Below the pieces are notes generated by a model. It worked only from the letters and a program-made list of their open reading frames with translations, made no database searches and was not told the origin of the DNA. DNA of 49,859 bases from an uncultured Verrucomicrobiales bacterium (GTDB lineage Bacteria > Verrucomicrobiota > Verrucomicrobiia > Verrucomicrobiales > Akkermansiaceae). The stretch is taken from contig CALGZA010000063.1 in assembly GCA_937934595.1 (NCBI GenBank), positions 1-49,859 of the forward strand, given 5' to 3'. Positions 9,430 to 18,891 of the stretch are shown here, one piece after another; within the stretch, counting starts at the first letter, position 1; each line of letters opens with the position of its first letter. Made by a program: the position numbers and the translations under genes.

Positions 9430-9474
9430 AAACAATCTTGCAACTTAACCGATCTCAGCCACATTTTCTCCAAC

Positions 9475-10764
9475 ATGGCTGACAAAAAATTTCAATCACT
9501 TCCTGGATTCAGAGACTTCACACCCAGTGAATGCGCTATCCGTAACTACCTATTCGAAACCTGGCGCAACGTCGCCACACGCTACGGATTCTCAGAATAC
9601 GAAGCACCCATGCTAGAATCCACTGACCTCTATCTCAAAAAATCTGGAGACGAGCTCCCCACTCAGCTATTCAGATTCAACGACCAAGGAAAAAGAGACG
9701 TCACACTCCGCCCAGAACTCACCGCATCACTCGCACGCATCATCGCAGGAAACCAGCGAGACTTCCCAAAACCAATGAAATGGTTCGAAATCGGCCAATG
9801 CTTCCGCTATGAAAAACAACAACGCGGACGAACACGTGAATTCATTCAATTCAACGCAGACATCATCGGAGAGGCAGACCCAGGTGCAGACGCAGAACTC
9901 ATCTCCCTCGCCATAGACACCATGCTCGCGCTCGGATTCACCAGCAATGACTTCGTCATCCGCGCATCAGATCGAGAATCCTGGCTCACCTTCTGCGCAG
10001 AAAACAACATCACTGACACCAACGCATTCCTTCAAATCATTGATAAAATAGAACGCGACAAACCAGAAATCCTCGAACAAAAACTCTCTGAATTCAACCT
10101 AACAGAAGCAACAGTCAGAGAATTCATCAACAACCCAGAAAACGCCTCCCCAGCCTTCAAACAAATCCAACAAAACCTCACTGCTCGTGGACTAGAAAGC
10201 TTCCTCCAGCTAGACCTCACCATCGTCCGTGGACTCGCCTACTACACTGGCACCGTATTCGAGATATTCGACACCAAGAAATCCATGCGCGCCATTGCAG
10301 GAGGAGGAAGATACGATGACCTCATCAAATCACTCTCAAACGGAGCCGCTGACCTCCCCTGCACAGGATTCGCCATGGGAGACGTTGTCATCAGAAACTT
10401 CATAGAAGAAACACCACAAGCCCTCATGCAGATGGAAGCCTGGCTATCCACTCAGACCCCATGTGATGTCTACATCGTCCTAGCAGACGAATCCAAACGC
10501 CCAGAAGCACTCAAAACCCTCGCAGAACTCCGCAACGCAGGCATAAAAACAGACGCACCCATGGCCCCCATCAAAATCAACAAACAATTCCAAAAAGCAG
10601 AACAATCCGGCGCCAGATTCGCCCTCGTATTCGGGCAAGAATACCCAGAACTAAAAGTGAAAATCCTCGAATCAAGAACCGAAGCAACCATCCACGCAAA
10701 CACACCCGTAATAGACGCCATCAACAAAATGCTCAAAGGAGACGACGGCCCCACCCTAGCCTAA
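9475..10764 (+). CDS. hisS: histidine-tRNA ligase
   Basis: This 429-residue class II synthetase charges tRNA-His with histidine. It opens with FRDFTPSE, contains motif 2 in WFEIGQCFRYEKQQRGRTRE, the histidine-binding loop GLAYYTGTVFEIFD and the glycine-rich motif 3 stretch AIAGGGRYDDLI. The C-terminal anticodon-binding domain begins near residue 325. Length and order are standard. It begins 45 bp after the zinc-ribbon gene and may be the last gene of the dnaB run. No SD motif precedes the ATG. It converges on dnaN. Confidence 0.97.
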   Translation: MADKKFQSLPGFRDFTPSECAIRNYLFETWRNVATRYGFSEYEAPMLESTDLYLKKSGDELPTQLFRFNDQGKRDVTLRPELTASLARIIAGNQRDFPKPMKWFEIGQCFRYEKQQRGRTREFIQFNADIIGEADPGADAELISLAIDTMLALGFTSNDFVIRASDRESWLTFCAENNITDTNAFLQIIDKIERDKPEILEQKLSEFNLTEATVREFINNPENASPAFKQIQQNLTARGLESFLQLDLTIVRGLAYYTGTVFEIFDTKKSMRAIAGGGRYDDLIKSLSNGAADLPCTGFAMGDVVIRNFIEETPQALMQMEAWLSTQTPCDVYIVLADESKRPEALKTLAELRNAGIKTDAPMAPIKINKQFQKAEQSGARFALVFGQEYPELKVKILESRTEATIHANTPVIDAINKMLKGDDGPTLA

Positions 10765-11024
10765 TAGCACCCTATAAAAACCCAAAGAACAAATACCAAA
10801 GCAACACCCCTTTCTACCAGAACCATAAATTAAAATGGTCCTAGCATCATGACTAAAGAACCACACAAGCAGAAAGAAAAAACAAACACCTCCTCTCTAA
10901 ATAAAAAAGCACTTCGTAAAAAAAACAACCAAATCTGGTGAGAATACAAACCAGTAAAACACCCCAACAAAAAAGCCACTACCCCAGAAAGGCAGTGGCA
11001 AATCGTATATAACAATCACTAAAA
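10765..11024. other. gap between convergent hisS and dnaN
   Basis: This 260-bp stretch holds the dnaN terminator hairpin (10969-10999). A 30-codon plus-strand frame at 10849-10941 begins with ATG and is extremely lysine-rich, but has no other sign of being real. An imperfect ACCAT/ATGGT repeat lies near 10823-10838. I see no RNA gene. Confidence 0.4.
10969..10999 (-). terminator. intrinsic terminator of dnaN
   Basis: Read on the minus strand, a 9-bp stem (10991-10999 with 10975-10983, one mismatch, 7-base loop) is followed directly by six T residues (complement of 10969-10974). It starts 26 bp after the dnaN stop codon and has the form of a Rho-independent terminator. Confidence 0.8.
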
Positions 11025-12122
11025 CTAACCAGTAACACGCATTGGCATGATCACATACAAAAATGATCCATCAATACGGACCACACCTGGGCTCATCTCA
11101 TCTATCATATCCACATAGACATTCTCAGTAGTCAAATTCTTCAACGGAGCCATCAAAAACTCTGGATTGAAAGCAATAGCAAACTCTTTACCACTATACT
11201 TCACATCGATTCGCTCAGTCGCCTCTCCCACATCCTGCGTGTTAGCCATCACATCAACCGTGTTAGGACCAAAGGCAAGCTTCACAGAATTCGACTTATC
11301 AGTAGCTAGTATAGACACACGTCTCACCGTCTCTAAAAAAGCCTCACGGCTAACCTCCACTCGCTCAGTCGTATTACTCGGTATCACCTGACGATAGTTA
11401 GGATAATTCCCCTCAATAAGCTTAGAAACCAACAAACTCCCATTTATCTCAAAAGAAACCTGACTCTCATTCAACCTCATCAAAACATCCCCCTCAGACT
11501 TCAACAAACGCTGTAGTTCATTCACCGCCTTTGACGGTATGATAACATCACACTCATTCCCTGCAGGAAACTCCAAATCATTATCCACCATCGCCAAACG
11601 ACGACCATCAGTCGCCACCAAGCTCATCTTGCCCTCCTTAAATGAAGCATAAATACCATTCAGAACATAACGTGTCTCATCTGTAGAAATCGCGTAAGAA
11701 GTCTTCTTCAGCGCATCAGAAAACACCTCCTGTCCTATCTTAAACTCCTTAGCATCATCAAACGTTGGTAACGGCGGAAACTCATCTTCACCCAGTCCTA
11801 TTATCTTAAAAAATGAAGGCCCACACTTAATCGAAGCCTGGTTCTTACCATCCACAGTAACCTCCACTAATTCAGCAGGTAACTCCCTAATAATACTAGC
11901 AAGACGCTTCACAGGCAATGTCGTCGAACCCTCCTTAGATACCTCAGCCTCCACCACTCCAACCACACCTACATCAAGATCGGTAGTAGTCAGCTTCAGC
12001 TCGCCCCCCTTTGCCTCAATCAAAACATTAGAAAGGATTGGCAAAGTCGTGCGGTTTGTTACCACATGTTGCACCTGTGACAGCGCATCAGTAAAGGATT
12101 GCTTAGAGATAGTAAATTTCAT
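11025..12122 (-). CDS. dnaN: DNA polymerase III beta sliding clamp
   Basis: This 365-residue protein is the ring-shaped clamp that holds DNA polymerase on its template. It starts KFTISKQSFTDALSQVQHVV, typical of DnaN, and contains the central TDGRRLAMV motif and the C-terminal MPMRV end, which forms part of the pocket for clamp-binding motifs. All three clamp domains fit the length. It lies 205 bp downstream of dnaA on the same strand, the usual dnaA-dnaN order, but recF and gyrB do not follow; hisS converges instead. A good intrinsic terminator lies 26 bp past its stop. No SD motif is seen. Confidence 0.97.
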   Translation of the reverse strand: MKFTISKQSFTDALSQVQHVVTNRTTLPILSNVLIEAKGGELKLTTTDLDVGVVGVVEAEVSKEGSTTLPVKRLASIIRELPAELVEVTVDGKNQASIKCGPSFFKIIGLGEDEFPPLPTFDDAKEFKIGQEVFSDALKKTSYAISTDETRYVLNGIYASFKEGKMSLVATDGRRLAMVDNDLEFPAGNECDVIIPSKAVNELQRLLKSEGDVLMRLNESQVSFEINGSLLVSKLIEGNYPNYRQVIPSNTTERVEVSREAFLETVRRVSILATDKSNSVKLAFGPNTVDVMANTQDVGEATERIDVKYSGKEFAIAFNPEFLMAPLKNLTTENVYVDMIDEMSPGVVRIDGSFLYVIMPMRVTG

Positions 12123-12327
12123 TTTCAGTCTAAAATTATTAGTTTCGCACTACTCATCCACATAAGATAAGTTGCGCATAAACAAACTGAACAGTACAAC
12201 CACATTTTCAAGCATTCTTTAGCAAAATATCGCCAAAAAACAACATCTTGTACCCCTCTCCACCAATGACACAATATAAAGCACCCAGAAAACTACACCA
12301 AGTCCCCCATATAAAACCGCAAATCAC
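12123..12327 (-). promoter_or_regulatory. dnaA-dnaN intergenic region with one DnaA-box-like site
   Basis: This 205-bp gap separates dnaA from dnaN. TCATCCACA at 12154-12162 differs from the DnaA box TTATCCACA at one base. I found no second good box, so a functional box cluster is not supported. The region is AT-rich and should contain a dnaN promoter if dnaN is not wholly dependent on dnaA. Confidence 0.35.
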
Positions 12328-13740
12328 CTAAGACCTCTGCAGCATCGCATCAAGAAGCTCCACTGTATCCCTCACAGAATTCTCCTTACTCAAACGCTGC
12401 TCCACCTTCTTTACAGCATGTATAACCGTACCATGATCACGCCCACCAAACGCATCGCCAATCTCCATCAAAGATGACTGCGTCAACTTGCGGCTCAAAA
12501 ACATCGCAACCTGACGAGCAAACGCTATATTCGCAGGCCTCCTTCTACTCGTCATATCAGAAATATTCACACCAAAATGATCAGAAACTAGCTTCTGAAT
12601 ACTATCAATAGTAACCTTGCGTGAACCCTCCTCGCGTAATATATCTTTTAACAAATGCTCCACTCGCTCAATTGATATATCCTTACCTCCCAGTGAAGCA
12701 AATGTCGCCACACGCACTAAAGCACCCTCCAGCCTTCTAATATTCGTCTTTATCTTATCAGCCAAAAAACAAACTAACTCATCTGGCAAACGCGTCTGCC
12801 AATCATCCATCTTACGCTTCAATATAGCCAAACGCGTCTCCATGCGTGGCGCCTGCAGCTCCACAGTCAAACCACTTTCAAAACGTGAAACCATCCTAGA
12901 CTCAAACTTCTTAACCTCACATGCAGGCCTATCACACGTCAAAATAATCTGACTCTGTAAATCAAGCAACGTATTAAATGTATGGAAAAACTCCTCCTGT
13001 GACCTCTCCTTACCAGCCAAAAATTGAATATCATCAATAAGTAAAACATCCGCTCGGCGATACTTACTTCTAAACTTATCCAAATTCCCCTTCTTCAACG
13101 CATCAATAAACTCATTCGTAAACTTCTCAGATGTAAGATAAGCCACCTTAGCATCAGGATTTTTTCTTAAAATCTCATTACCAATAGACTGCATCAAATG
13201 AGTCTTACCCAAGCCAGATGCACCATGGATAAACAACGGATTATAGGAAAATCCAGAACCATTTGCTATCGCCTGACAAGCAGCATGAGCAAACTCACTG
13301 TTATGGCCCACCACAAACTTATCAAAACAGTATTGTGGGTTCAAACCCACATTCTTAATCCGCTGCGCAGACTTTTTACTCACCCCAGGCGCTACTACAG
13401 CATCACCATCACCAACATCTACAGTCTCCTCAACCTCTTCTCCATAGACTACCACAGTCGCCTTAACCATCGGATCCAAAACCTCAGATACCGCTGTCTG
13501 TAACTCAGGCATAAAGTTCGTCTCTATCCATACCTGATGAATATCATTTGGAACAGATATCTTTAACTCAGACTCAGTCAATGTAACCTCACAGACACCA
13601 GAAAACCAGCGATCAAAAGCATCCCCACTGACCAATTCAGATAGCTTAGTAGAAACCGCTGACCATACAACCTCGCCTCCCCTCGCCTTGTTTGATCGCT
13701 TTGCAGTTGCTTGTACTGATGCTGTCTGAGTTGATTCCAT
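12328..13740 (-). CDS. dnaA: chromosomal replication initiator DnaA
   Basis: This 470-residue AAA+ protein binds DnaA boxes and opens the replication origin. Domain I is residues about 20-95, followed by a short acidic linker. The ATPase domain has Walker A GASGLGKT at 173-180 and Walker B LLIDDIQF around 233-240. The C-terminal DNA-binding domain ends with the DnaA signature GGRDHGTVIHAVKKVEQR. All are intact. dnaN follows on the same strand. Upstream is a 369-bp leader containing a nested hairpin, and then nadC. The strong C-over-G skew of the plus strand continues on both sides, so the gene appears not to sit at the origin. Confidence 0.98.
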   Translation of the reverse strand: MESTQTASVQATAKRSNKARGGEVVWSAVSTKLSELVSGDAFDRWFSGVCEVTLTESELKISVPNDIHQVWIETNFMPELQTAVSEVLDPMVKATVVVYGEEVEETVDVGDGDAVVAPGVSKKSAQRIKNVGLNPQYCFDKFVVGHNSEFAHAACQAIANGSGFSYNPLFIHGASGLGKTHLMQSIGNEILRKNPDAKVAYLTSEKFTNEFIDALKKGNLDKFRSKYRRADVLLIDDIQFLAGKERSQEEFFHTFNTLLDLQSQIILTCDRPACEVKKFESRMVSRFESGLTVELQAPRMETRLAILKRKMDDWQTRLPDELVCFLADKIKTNIRRLEGALVRVATFASLGGKDISIERVEHLLKDILREEGSRKVTIDSIQKLVSDHFGVNISDMTSRRRPANIAFARQVAMFLSRKLTQSSLMEIGDAFGGRDHGTVIHAVKKVEQRLSKENSVRDTVELLDAMLQRS

Positions 13741-14109
13741 AATTGTATTAAAGTTGTAGATGTTGCTGTCTGGGGTGTAAGAATCTAAATCATTCCTACC
13801 GCGAAAAGTAGCTCTTCATGAGCGGGCGGTAGTTCTACATCGAAGTCCAAAATTAAGACAAAACATTTTGTAACCAAAATAAATTAGAAACGCGAATCGC
13901 CTATCAAATAAGCTGTTCCACAGAACAAAAAAAATTAACACTTGACCCCCCATTTGGTTAACTCAGCTAAATGATTATTTACCCCTCCATCCGTAAGCCA
14001 TTAGTTATGAATACATACACTCCAAACAGAGCTATCTAACAGTAAACCTACCCTTAATATACTTTTTAAAAAAACAGACTTACTCCTAAAAAAACCGAGG
14101 AAACAAAAA
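13741..14109 (-). promoter_or_regulatory. dnaA upstream region
   Basis: This 369-bp non-coding stretch precedes dnaA. It contains a nested hairpin (13796-13832), a poor DnaA-box-like TGTTCCACA near 13915 (two mismatches), and an A/T-rich part at about 14055-14095 that could act as promoter or unwinding element. No cluster of good DnaA boxes is visible on either strand and the base skew does not change sign, so I annotate it as the dnaA promoter and leader, not as oriC. Confidence 0.45.
13796..13832 (-). other. nested hairpin in the dnaA leader
   Basis: The outer stem is 7 bp (CTACCGC at 13796-13802 with GCGGTAG at 13826-13832). An inner 4-bp stem (GCTC 13811-13814 with GAGC 13820-13823) closes a TTCAT loop. 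It lies 56-92 nt before the dnaA start codon on the transcribed minus strand. It could affect dnaA expression, but the structure is short and unproven. Confidence 0.4.
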
Positions 14110-14958
14110 CTACAATTCCATGAAATCCAGAGAAATATCAAGCGCCACAGCACTGTGAGTCAAAGCTCCCACAGAAATAAAATCCACACCAGTCTTTGAT
14201 ATCGCAGAAATAGTAGCCTCATTCACACCCCCACTAGCTTCCAACTTAGGAATAGCCACATCGCCACGCATCGTCACTGCCTCACGCATCTCATCATTAC
14301 TCATATTATCCAGTAAAATATAATCCACACCCTCCAACTCCAAAAACGCCTCCACCTGCTCAAGCCGATCAGCCTCTAACTCAACCTCCACTTCCGGCCT
14401 AGCAGACTTAAGCCTTAATATCGCTCGCTGAATATCATCAACATCATGCTCAGCCACTAAATGATTATCCTTAACCATAGCCCTATCATATAACCCCATC
14501 CTATGATTCATCCCACCACCCTGCCTCACCGCATACTTCTCCAGCTCCCGCCATCCAGGAGTCGTCTTCCTAGTATCCAAAACATTCGCCCCAGTCCCCT
14601 CAGTCAGCCCCACAAAAACCGCAGTCTTACTAGCTATCCCAGAAAGCCGCTGCATAAAGTTTAACGCCACCCTCTCACCCGTCAAAATAGACCGAGCCGC
14701 CCCCCTAATCTCCATCACATAATCACCCTTCTCAACCTTCGTCCCATCCTTCACCAAAACCTTAACATCTAGCGTATCATCCACCTTCAAAAACACACGC
14801 TCCGCCACAGCCAACCCAGCAACAACACCCTCACCCTTCACCAACATCATCGCCCTAGCCTGCACCCCCTCAGGAACAAAATACTCAGATGTCACATCCC
14901 CACTCCCCACATCTTCCAATAATGCCATATCCAATAATTTTTCCACATGTTCAGTCAT
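14110..14958 (-). CDS. nadC: nicotinate-nucleotide pyrophosphorylase (carboxylating)
   Basis: This enzyme converts quinolinate and PRPP to nicotinate mononucleotide, CO2 and pyrophosphate in de novo NAD synthesis. Family motifs are clear: LLEDVGSGDVTSEYF at the start, LDTRKTTPGWRELEKYAV, GGGMNHRMGLYDRAMVKDNH, and EASGGV near the C-terminus. I place the start at the ATG at 14956-14958 (282 residues); a TTG seven codons upstream would give 289. nadA and nadB are not nearby. It is divergent from lpxC-fabZ and lies upstream of dnaA on the same strand. It illustrates the strand bias: 17 of the first 90 residues of the longer form are valine. Confidence 0.95.
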   Translation of the reverse strand: MTEHVEKLLDMALLEDVGSGDVTSEYFVPEGVQARAMMLVKGEGVVAGLAVAERVFLKVDDTLDVKVLVKDGTKVEKGDYVMEIRGAARSILTGERVALNFMQRLSGIASKTAVFVGLTEGTGANVLDTRKTTPGWRELEKYAVRQGGGMNHRMGLYDRAMVKDNHLVAEHDVDDIQRAILRLKSARPEVEVELEADRLEQVEAFLELEGVDYILLDNMSNDEMREAVTMRGDVAIPKLEASGGVNEATISAISKTGVDFISVGALTHSAVALDISLDFMEL

Positions 14959-15023
14959 GTCACTAACATGACCTATCAAATCCCAACAATAAACCCTAAA
15001 TTACCTCCTTAACCCAACTTCTT

Positions 15024-15029
15024 TATAAT
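15024..15029 (+). promoter_or_regulatory. probable -10 element of lpxC-fabZ
   Basis: A perfect TATAAT lies 38 bp before the ATG at 15067. Transcription would begin near 15036, after the TTG at 15031, which argues against that TTG as start codon. No convincing -35 hexamer is found 16-18 bp upstream. Confidence 0.5.
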
Positions 15030-15066
15030 CTTGCAAAATACACCATTTCACATTTCACTCCGCCCC

Positions 15067-16380
15067 ATGCCAACTGAAATGCAACACACCATCGCAGCCC
15101 CAGCCTCCCTAGAAGGAACATCACTTCACACGGGCCAAAAAGTCACGCTAACCATCAAACCAGCACCAACTAACCACGGATTCAAATTCCGCAGAGTAGA
15201 TCTCCCTGACCAGCCATTCATCGATGCAGACGTCAGTAAAGTCCAGACCGTAGAACGTGCCACCACTCTAGCCGAAGGCTCAGTCAAAGTCCACACCGTT
15301 GAACACATCCTTTCCGCCCTAACTGGACTAGGTATAGACAACGCACTCATCGAAATGGACGCCAACGAACCACCCATCGGTGACGGATCATCCGCTCCAT
15401 ACGTAGCTCTCATCCAGAGCGTCGGCCGCACTGAGCAAGACAAACCCGCCAAAGTCTGGGAAATCCGTGAACCCATCCATTTCGACAACAAAAAAGGATC
15501 CACCATCACCATCGTCCCTGACAAAGAATTCCGCATCTCAGTCACTAACGTAGGACCAGACGGTAGATTCACTCAGTTCTTCTCATCCAAAGTCACTCCA
15601 GAAATCTACGAAAAAGAAATCGCACCAGCCAGAACATTCGTCTACTACGAAGACGTAAAACCGCTCCTCGATAAAGGACTCATCAAAGGCGGATCCATCG
15701 AAAACGCCGTAGTCGTCAGAGGCGAAGAAATCATGAGCAAAGAACCCATGCGCTTCGACAACGAATTCGCCCGCCACAAAGCACTAGACGTCATCGGTGA
15801 CCTCATGCTCGGGGGAAAACGCATCACAGGACACGTCATCTGCGTCCGCCCAGGCCACGGACCAAACACCCAAGTCGCTCAGATTCTCAAAACAGAATAC
15901 ACTCGCATGCGCTCAATGGTTCCACCCATCTCCATCCCAAAAGGAGAAGCAGTGCTCGACCACAACGACATCGCAAAAATCCTCCCTCACCGCTACCCAT
16001 TCCTACTCGTCGACCGTGTCATCGACTTCGAAGGTGACAGCAAATGCACAGGCGTTAAAAATGTCACCATCAATGAACCATTCTTCCCAGGCCACTTCCC
16101 AGACCACCCCATCATGCCAGGAGTCCTTCAGGTAGAAGCCATGGCCCAAGTCGCCTCCATACTCATGCTCCGCAAGCCAGAAAACCACGGAAAAATAGGC
16201 TACTTCATGAGCGCAGACAACGTCAAATGGAGACGCCCAGTCCTCCCTGGAGACACACTATTCATCGAAGCAGAAATACTCAAAATACGCCGCAACATCG
16301 GTTTCGCCTCGTGCCGCTGCCTCGTAAACGGTGAAGTAGTCTCATCTGGTGAACTAAAATTTGCCCTCCTAGACAACTAG
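15067..16380 (+). CDS. lpxC-fabZ: bifunctional UDP-3-O-acyl-N-acetylglucosamine deacetylase / 3-hydroxyacyl-ACP dehydratase
   Basis: This 437-residue fusion joins LpxC, the committed zinc deacetylase of lipid A synthesis, to FabZ, the dehydratase of fatty-acid elongation. The LpxC half (about 1-290) keeps the zinc ligands His80 (in HTVEH), His237 and Asp241 (in HKALDVIGD), close to E. coli numbering, plus the GHG histidine near residue 265. The FabZ half shows [13 protein letters not shown] with the catalytic histidine and [20 protein letters not shown] with the catalytic glutamate. The fusion is known from Bacteroidetes and several PVC bacteria and couples use of the same hydroxyacyl-ACP. 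The ATG at 15067 is preferred over the upstream TTG because a TATAAT lies at 15024-15029. Confidence 0.96.
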   Translation: MPTEMQHTIAAPASLEGTSLHTGQKVTLTIKPAPTNHGFKFRRVDLPDQPFIDADVSKVQTVERATTLAEGSVKVHTVEHILSALTGLGIDNALIEMDANEPPIGDGSSAPYVALIQSVGRTEQDKPAKVWEIREPIHFDNKKGSTITIVPDKEFRISVTNVGPDGRFTQFFSSKVTPEIYEKEIAPARTFVYYEDVKPLLDKGLIKGGSIENAVVVRGEEIMSKEPMRFDNEFARHKALDVIGDLMLGGKRITGHVICVRPGHGPNTQVAQILKTEYTRMRSMVPPISIPKGEAVLDHNDIAKILPHRYPFLLVDRVIDFEGDSKCTGVKNVTINEPFFPGHFPDHPIMPGVLQVEAMAQVASILMLRKPENHGKIGYFMSADNVKWRRPVLPGDTLFIEAEILKIRRNIGFASCRCLVNGEVVSSGELKFALLDN

Positions 16381-16408
16381 TTAGAAAGCACCATCTATCA
16401 AAAATAAA

Positions 16409-16440
16409 AACAGCCCTAGATCTCACAATCTAGGGCTGTT
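16409..16440. terminator. bidirectional terminator between lpxC-fabZ and aqpZ
   Basis: A perfect 13-bp inverted repeat (16409-16421 with 16428-16440, 6-base loop) lies between the convergent stops. It is preceded by an A-rich run and followed by a T-rich run, so it can end transcripts from both sides. Confidence 0.85.
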
Positions 16441-16471
16441 CTATTTGTTATGATTTAGATTACAAGATATC

Positions 16472-17179
16472 CTACTCAGGATCTCCGCTGTTCACGAACT
16501 TGTAAGTAACTGCTCCAATGACACCACCCACAATAGGTGCTACCCAGAACAACCAAAGCTGTGAAAGTGGAAGACCTCCAGTAAACACAGCCATACCTGT
16601 CGAACGAGCAGGATTCACAGATGTGTTAGTCACAGGAATACTAATGAGGTGAATAAGAGTCAAAGTAAGACCAATAGCCAATGGAGCAAATCCAGCTGGA
16701 GCCTTCTTAGAAGTAACTCCCATGATCACGTAAAGGAACACCGCAGTCAGAACGATCTCTATGATCAAAGCAGCTAACATTCCATAGCCCTCTGGACTCC
16801 CTCCAGGAACGTCTTTATAGTCACCAAAACCATTGGTAGCAAAACCACCAATACCTTTGGTATCAACCTGATTACTAACAATCAAGTAAATGATACCAGC
16901 TCCTAATATGGCTCCTAGCGTCTGGAATAAAATATAAGGTCCCAAGTCCTTAGTAGAAAATCGACCACCGGCCCACAAACCTACAGACACAGCCGGGTTT
17001 AAGTGACAGCCTGAAATGTGTCCAATAGCATACGCCATCGATACCACAGTTAGACCAAACGCAAGCGCTACACCTACATAACCAATTCCATGGTCAACAG
17101 TGCACGCTAAAACCGCACTTCCGCAACCGCCTAAGACGAGCCACATCGTGCCTATTAATTCTGCTATATATTTTTTCAT
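16472..17179 (-). CDS. aqpZ: aquaporin Z-like water channel
   Basis: This 235-residue inner-membrane protein has six transmembrane helices and two half-helices. NPA motifs lie at residues 61-63 and 189-191. The second is followed by Arg192, and Phe41 and His177 fit the narrow aromatic/arginine filter of water-specific AqpZ and not the wider filter of GlpF. No glycerol genes are nearby. It ends at the bidirectional hairpin shared with lpxC-fabZ. Its base composition is less C-skewed than its neighbours', which suggests selection on codons in a well-expressed gene. Upstream are short GTT repeats but no SD motif. Confidence 0.95.
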   Translation of the reverse strand: MKKYIAELIGTMWLVLGGCGSAVLACTVDHGIGYVGVALAFGLTVVSMAYAIGHISGCHLNPAVSVGLWAGGRFSTKDLGPYILFQTLGAILGAGIIYLIVSNQVDTKGIGGFATNGFGDYKDVPGGSPEGYGMLAALIIEIVLTAVFLYVIMGVTSKKAPAGFAPLAIGLTLTLIHLISIPVTNTSVNPARSTGMAVFTGGLPLSQLWLFWVAPIVGGVIGAVTYKFVNSGDPE

Positions 17180-17292
17180 ATGTTGTTGTTGTGTATTGTT
17201 TCATCCAGATCAGAACAAATAAACCAAAACTGGCTCCACTCTTATCCGAACATCCCATTAGACAAACCAACAACAAAAAAAGACACATTTAT

Positions 17293-17712
17293 TCACAAAT
17301 AAACAACCACCACATCCTCATCATTCACCTCAACAGCATAACTATCAACACCTTCCTCACCCCCCTCTGAAGCATGAATAGCACATGTCTCATAAGACCT
17401 CACCCTCACCTTATGAGGATTAAAAATACTCTCACCCGTCTTAATATCAAACTCCCACCCATGCCACGGACAGCGTATTATCTCACCATCACGCACCCAC
17501 TCATACTCACCCACCTTCCCCGGTAAATTCATCCCAGTTATAGTCCCCCTACATAACTCCGCACCCTCATGCGGACACATATTCCTAAGCGCATAAAACT
17601 CACCGCCCACATTAAACACCCCCACACTACGCCCATTTATATCCATGATCACCCTCTCACCATCAGCCAGCTCACCCACCTTACACACCGCATAACCTAT
17701 CTTCTCACTCAT
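17293..17712 (-). CDS. Rieske-type [2Fe-2S] ferredoxin
   Basis: This 139-residue protein binds a Rieske iron-sulfur cluster through one Cys-His pair in MCPHEGAELCRG and a second in CPWHGWEF. The short length and lack of an oxygenase catalytic domain make it an electron-carrier ferredoxin or a small Rieske subunit. It has no signal peptide, so it is cytoplasmic. The amidohydrolase gene ends 27 bp upstream, so the two form an operon. No oxygenase alpha subunit or reductase is in the window, so the electron acceptor is unknown. A 12-bp AT palindrome (ATATTATAATAT, 17722-17733) lies just before the start. Confidence 0.92.
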   Translation of the reverse strand: MSEKIGYAVCKVGELADGERVIMDINGRSVGVFNVGGEFYALRNMCPHEGAELCRGTITGMNLPGKVGEYEWVRDGEIIRCPWHGWEFDIKTGESIFNPHKVRVRSYETCAIHASEGGEEGVDSYAVEVNDEDVVVVYL

Positions 17713-17739
17713 CTACTTATAATATTATAATATACTAAT

Positions 17740-18780
17740 TTAAACCAACCCATAAAGCTCACCCGCATTCTTCCACAGAATCCCCTCCTTCAAATCATCT
17801 CCTATCTTAGGAAAAGCCCTCAAAGGATTATCATTATCCCAATGCGGATAATCACTACTAAACATTAACGTCTTCTCCCCATGCATCATCCGCATTATCT
17901 GCTCTAACTCACCCCTCTCAAACGGCTCCTCCACAGGCTGCGTAGTAAACCTACAACGCTCAATAATATACTCACTAGGCGCTCGCCTTAACCAAGGAAC
18001 ACTATTTCGCAGCGCCTTCCAGTTCTTATCCAGCCGCCACATCAAACTAGGAACCCAGCCAAAACCACCCTCAACAAAAACAAACTTCAAGTCACTATAC
18101 TCATTCAAAACTCCTCTACAAACTATACTAGTCAACTGAGCCATGAAATTCTGACTCAAGTTCGTATGCCACTCCAAATAACTTGCAGGATAACCCGCAG
18201 AAAAACTCTCACTCACACCCGTACACTCACTACCAGGATGTAAAGCCACCGGCAGACCCATCTCCTGAGCCGCCTCATATATAGGCCAATAATACCGGTC
18301 CCCAAGCGGAACCCGCGTAGCACTAGTCATCACAACCTGAACAATCTGCTTCTGCACACCCACCCTGCGTATCTCAGCAGCAGATGCCACAGGATCCATC
18401 TGACTCACCACGATGCTACCCAGAAACCTCTCATCATCAGCAAGCCACACCTCACTCTGCCACTCATTGTAAGCACGCATAATCGCCAACGCAAAATCCG
18501 TCTCAGGATGCACCCCTACACCCAAAAACTTCGCACCTATCAATACCGCATAATCCACATCATAAGCATCTAACAACTGACGCTTCATCACACTAGGAAC
18601 TGATCCCGCTGGCTCACCATCAGGCCCCTCAGCATCCACTCGCAGAACACCCATCGGATTCTTTATACCAAAAGAACCAGGCATATGAATACCACGCTGA
18701 CGAAAATACGCAGGCAACCTCTCAGCCACCTCATCCAAATTCACCGGAACATTATGCACATCGCAATCTATCAAATTCAT
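17740..18780 (-). CDS. amidohydrolase-family metal-dependent hydrolase or decarboxylase
   Basis: This 346-residue protein belongs to the amidohydrolase-2 (ACMSD-like) TIM-barrel group. Metal-site features are DCDVH at the N-terminus, where most family members have HxH, ALHPGS in the middle and SSDYPHWD near the C-terminus. Relatives hydrolyse or decarboxylate ring or carboxylic substrates. Pairing with a Rieske ferredoxin, as here, suggests a catabolic step on an oxygenated or aromatic compound, but the substrate cannot be read from sequence. It heads the two-gene operon and is divergent from the type III PKS cluster, separated by 111 bp. Confidence 0.88.
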   Translation of the reverse strand: MNLIDCDVHNVPVNLDEVAERLPAYFRQRGIHMPGSFGIKNPMGVLRVDAEGPDGEPAGSVPSVMKRQLLDAYDVDYAVLIGAKFLGVGVHPETDFALAIMRAYNEWQSEVWLADDERFLGSIVVSQMDPVASAAEIRRVGVQKQIVQVVMTSATRVPLGDRYYWPIYEAAQEMGLPVALHPGSECTGVSESFSAGYPASYLEWHTNLSQNFMAQLTSIVCRGVLNEYSDLKFVFVEGGFGWVPSLMWRLDKNWKALRNSVPWLRRAPSEYIIERCRFTTQPVEEPFERGELEQIMRMMHGEKTLMFSSDYPHWDNDNPLRAFPKIGDDLKEGILWKNAGELYGLV

Positions 18781-18891
18781 ACTCCTAATACCTACTTTAC
18801 TTCCTCTAAAAAAGAAAACTTAAAAAATTAATCAACCACACCCATCAATCAAAAATTGAAATCCATCCGATCTAGACTAACATCAAACCAT

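Noticed and set aside
10849-10941. 30-codon plus-strand frame after hisS
   Set aside because: Composition is almost all K, N, S and T from A-rich DNA; no family or coupling signal.
13741-14109. Replication origin upstream of dnaA
   Set aside because: No cluster of DnaA boxes and no skew reversal.
17094-17288. 64-codon minus-strand frame overlapping the aqpZ start
   Set aside because: It overlaps the well-supported aqpZ N-terminus in another frame and resembles nothing.
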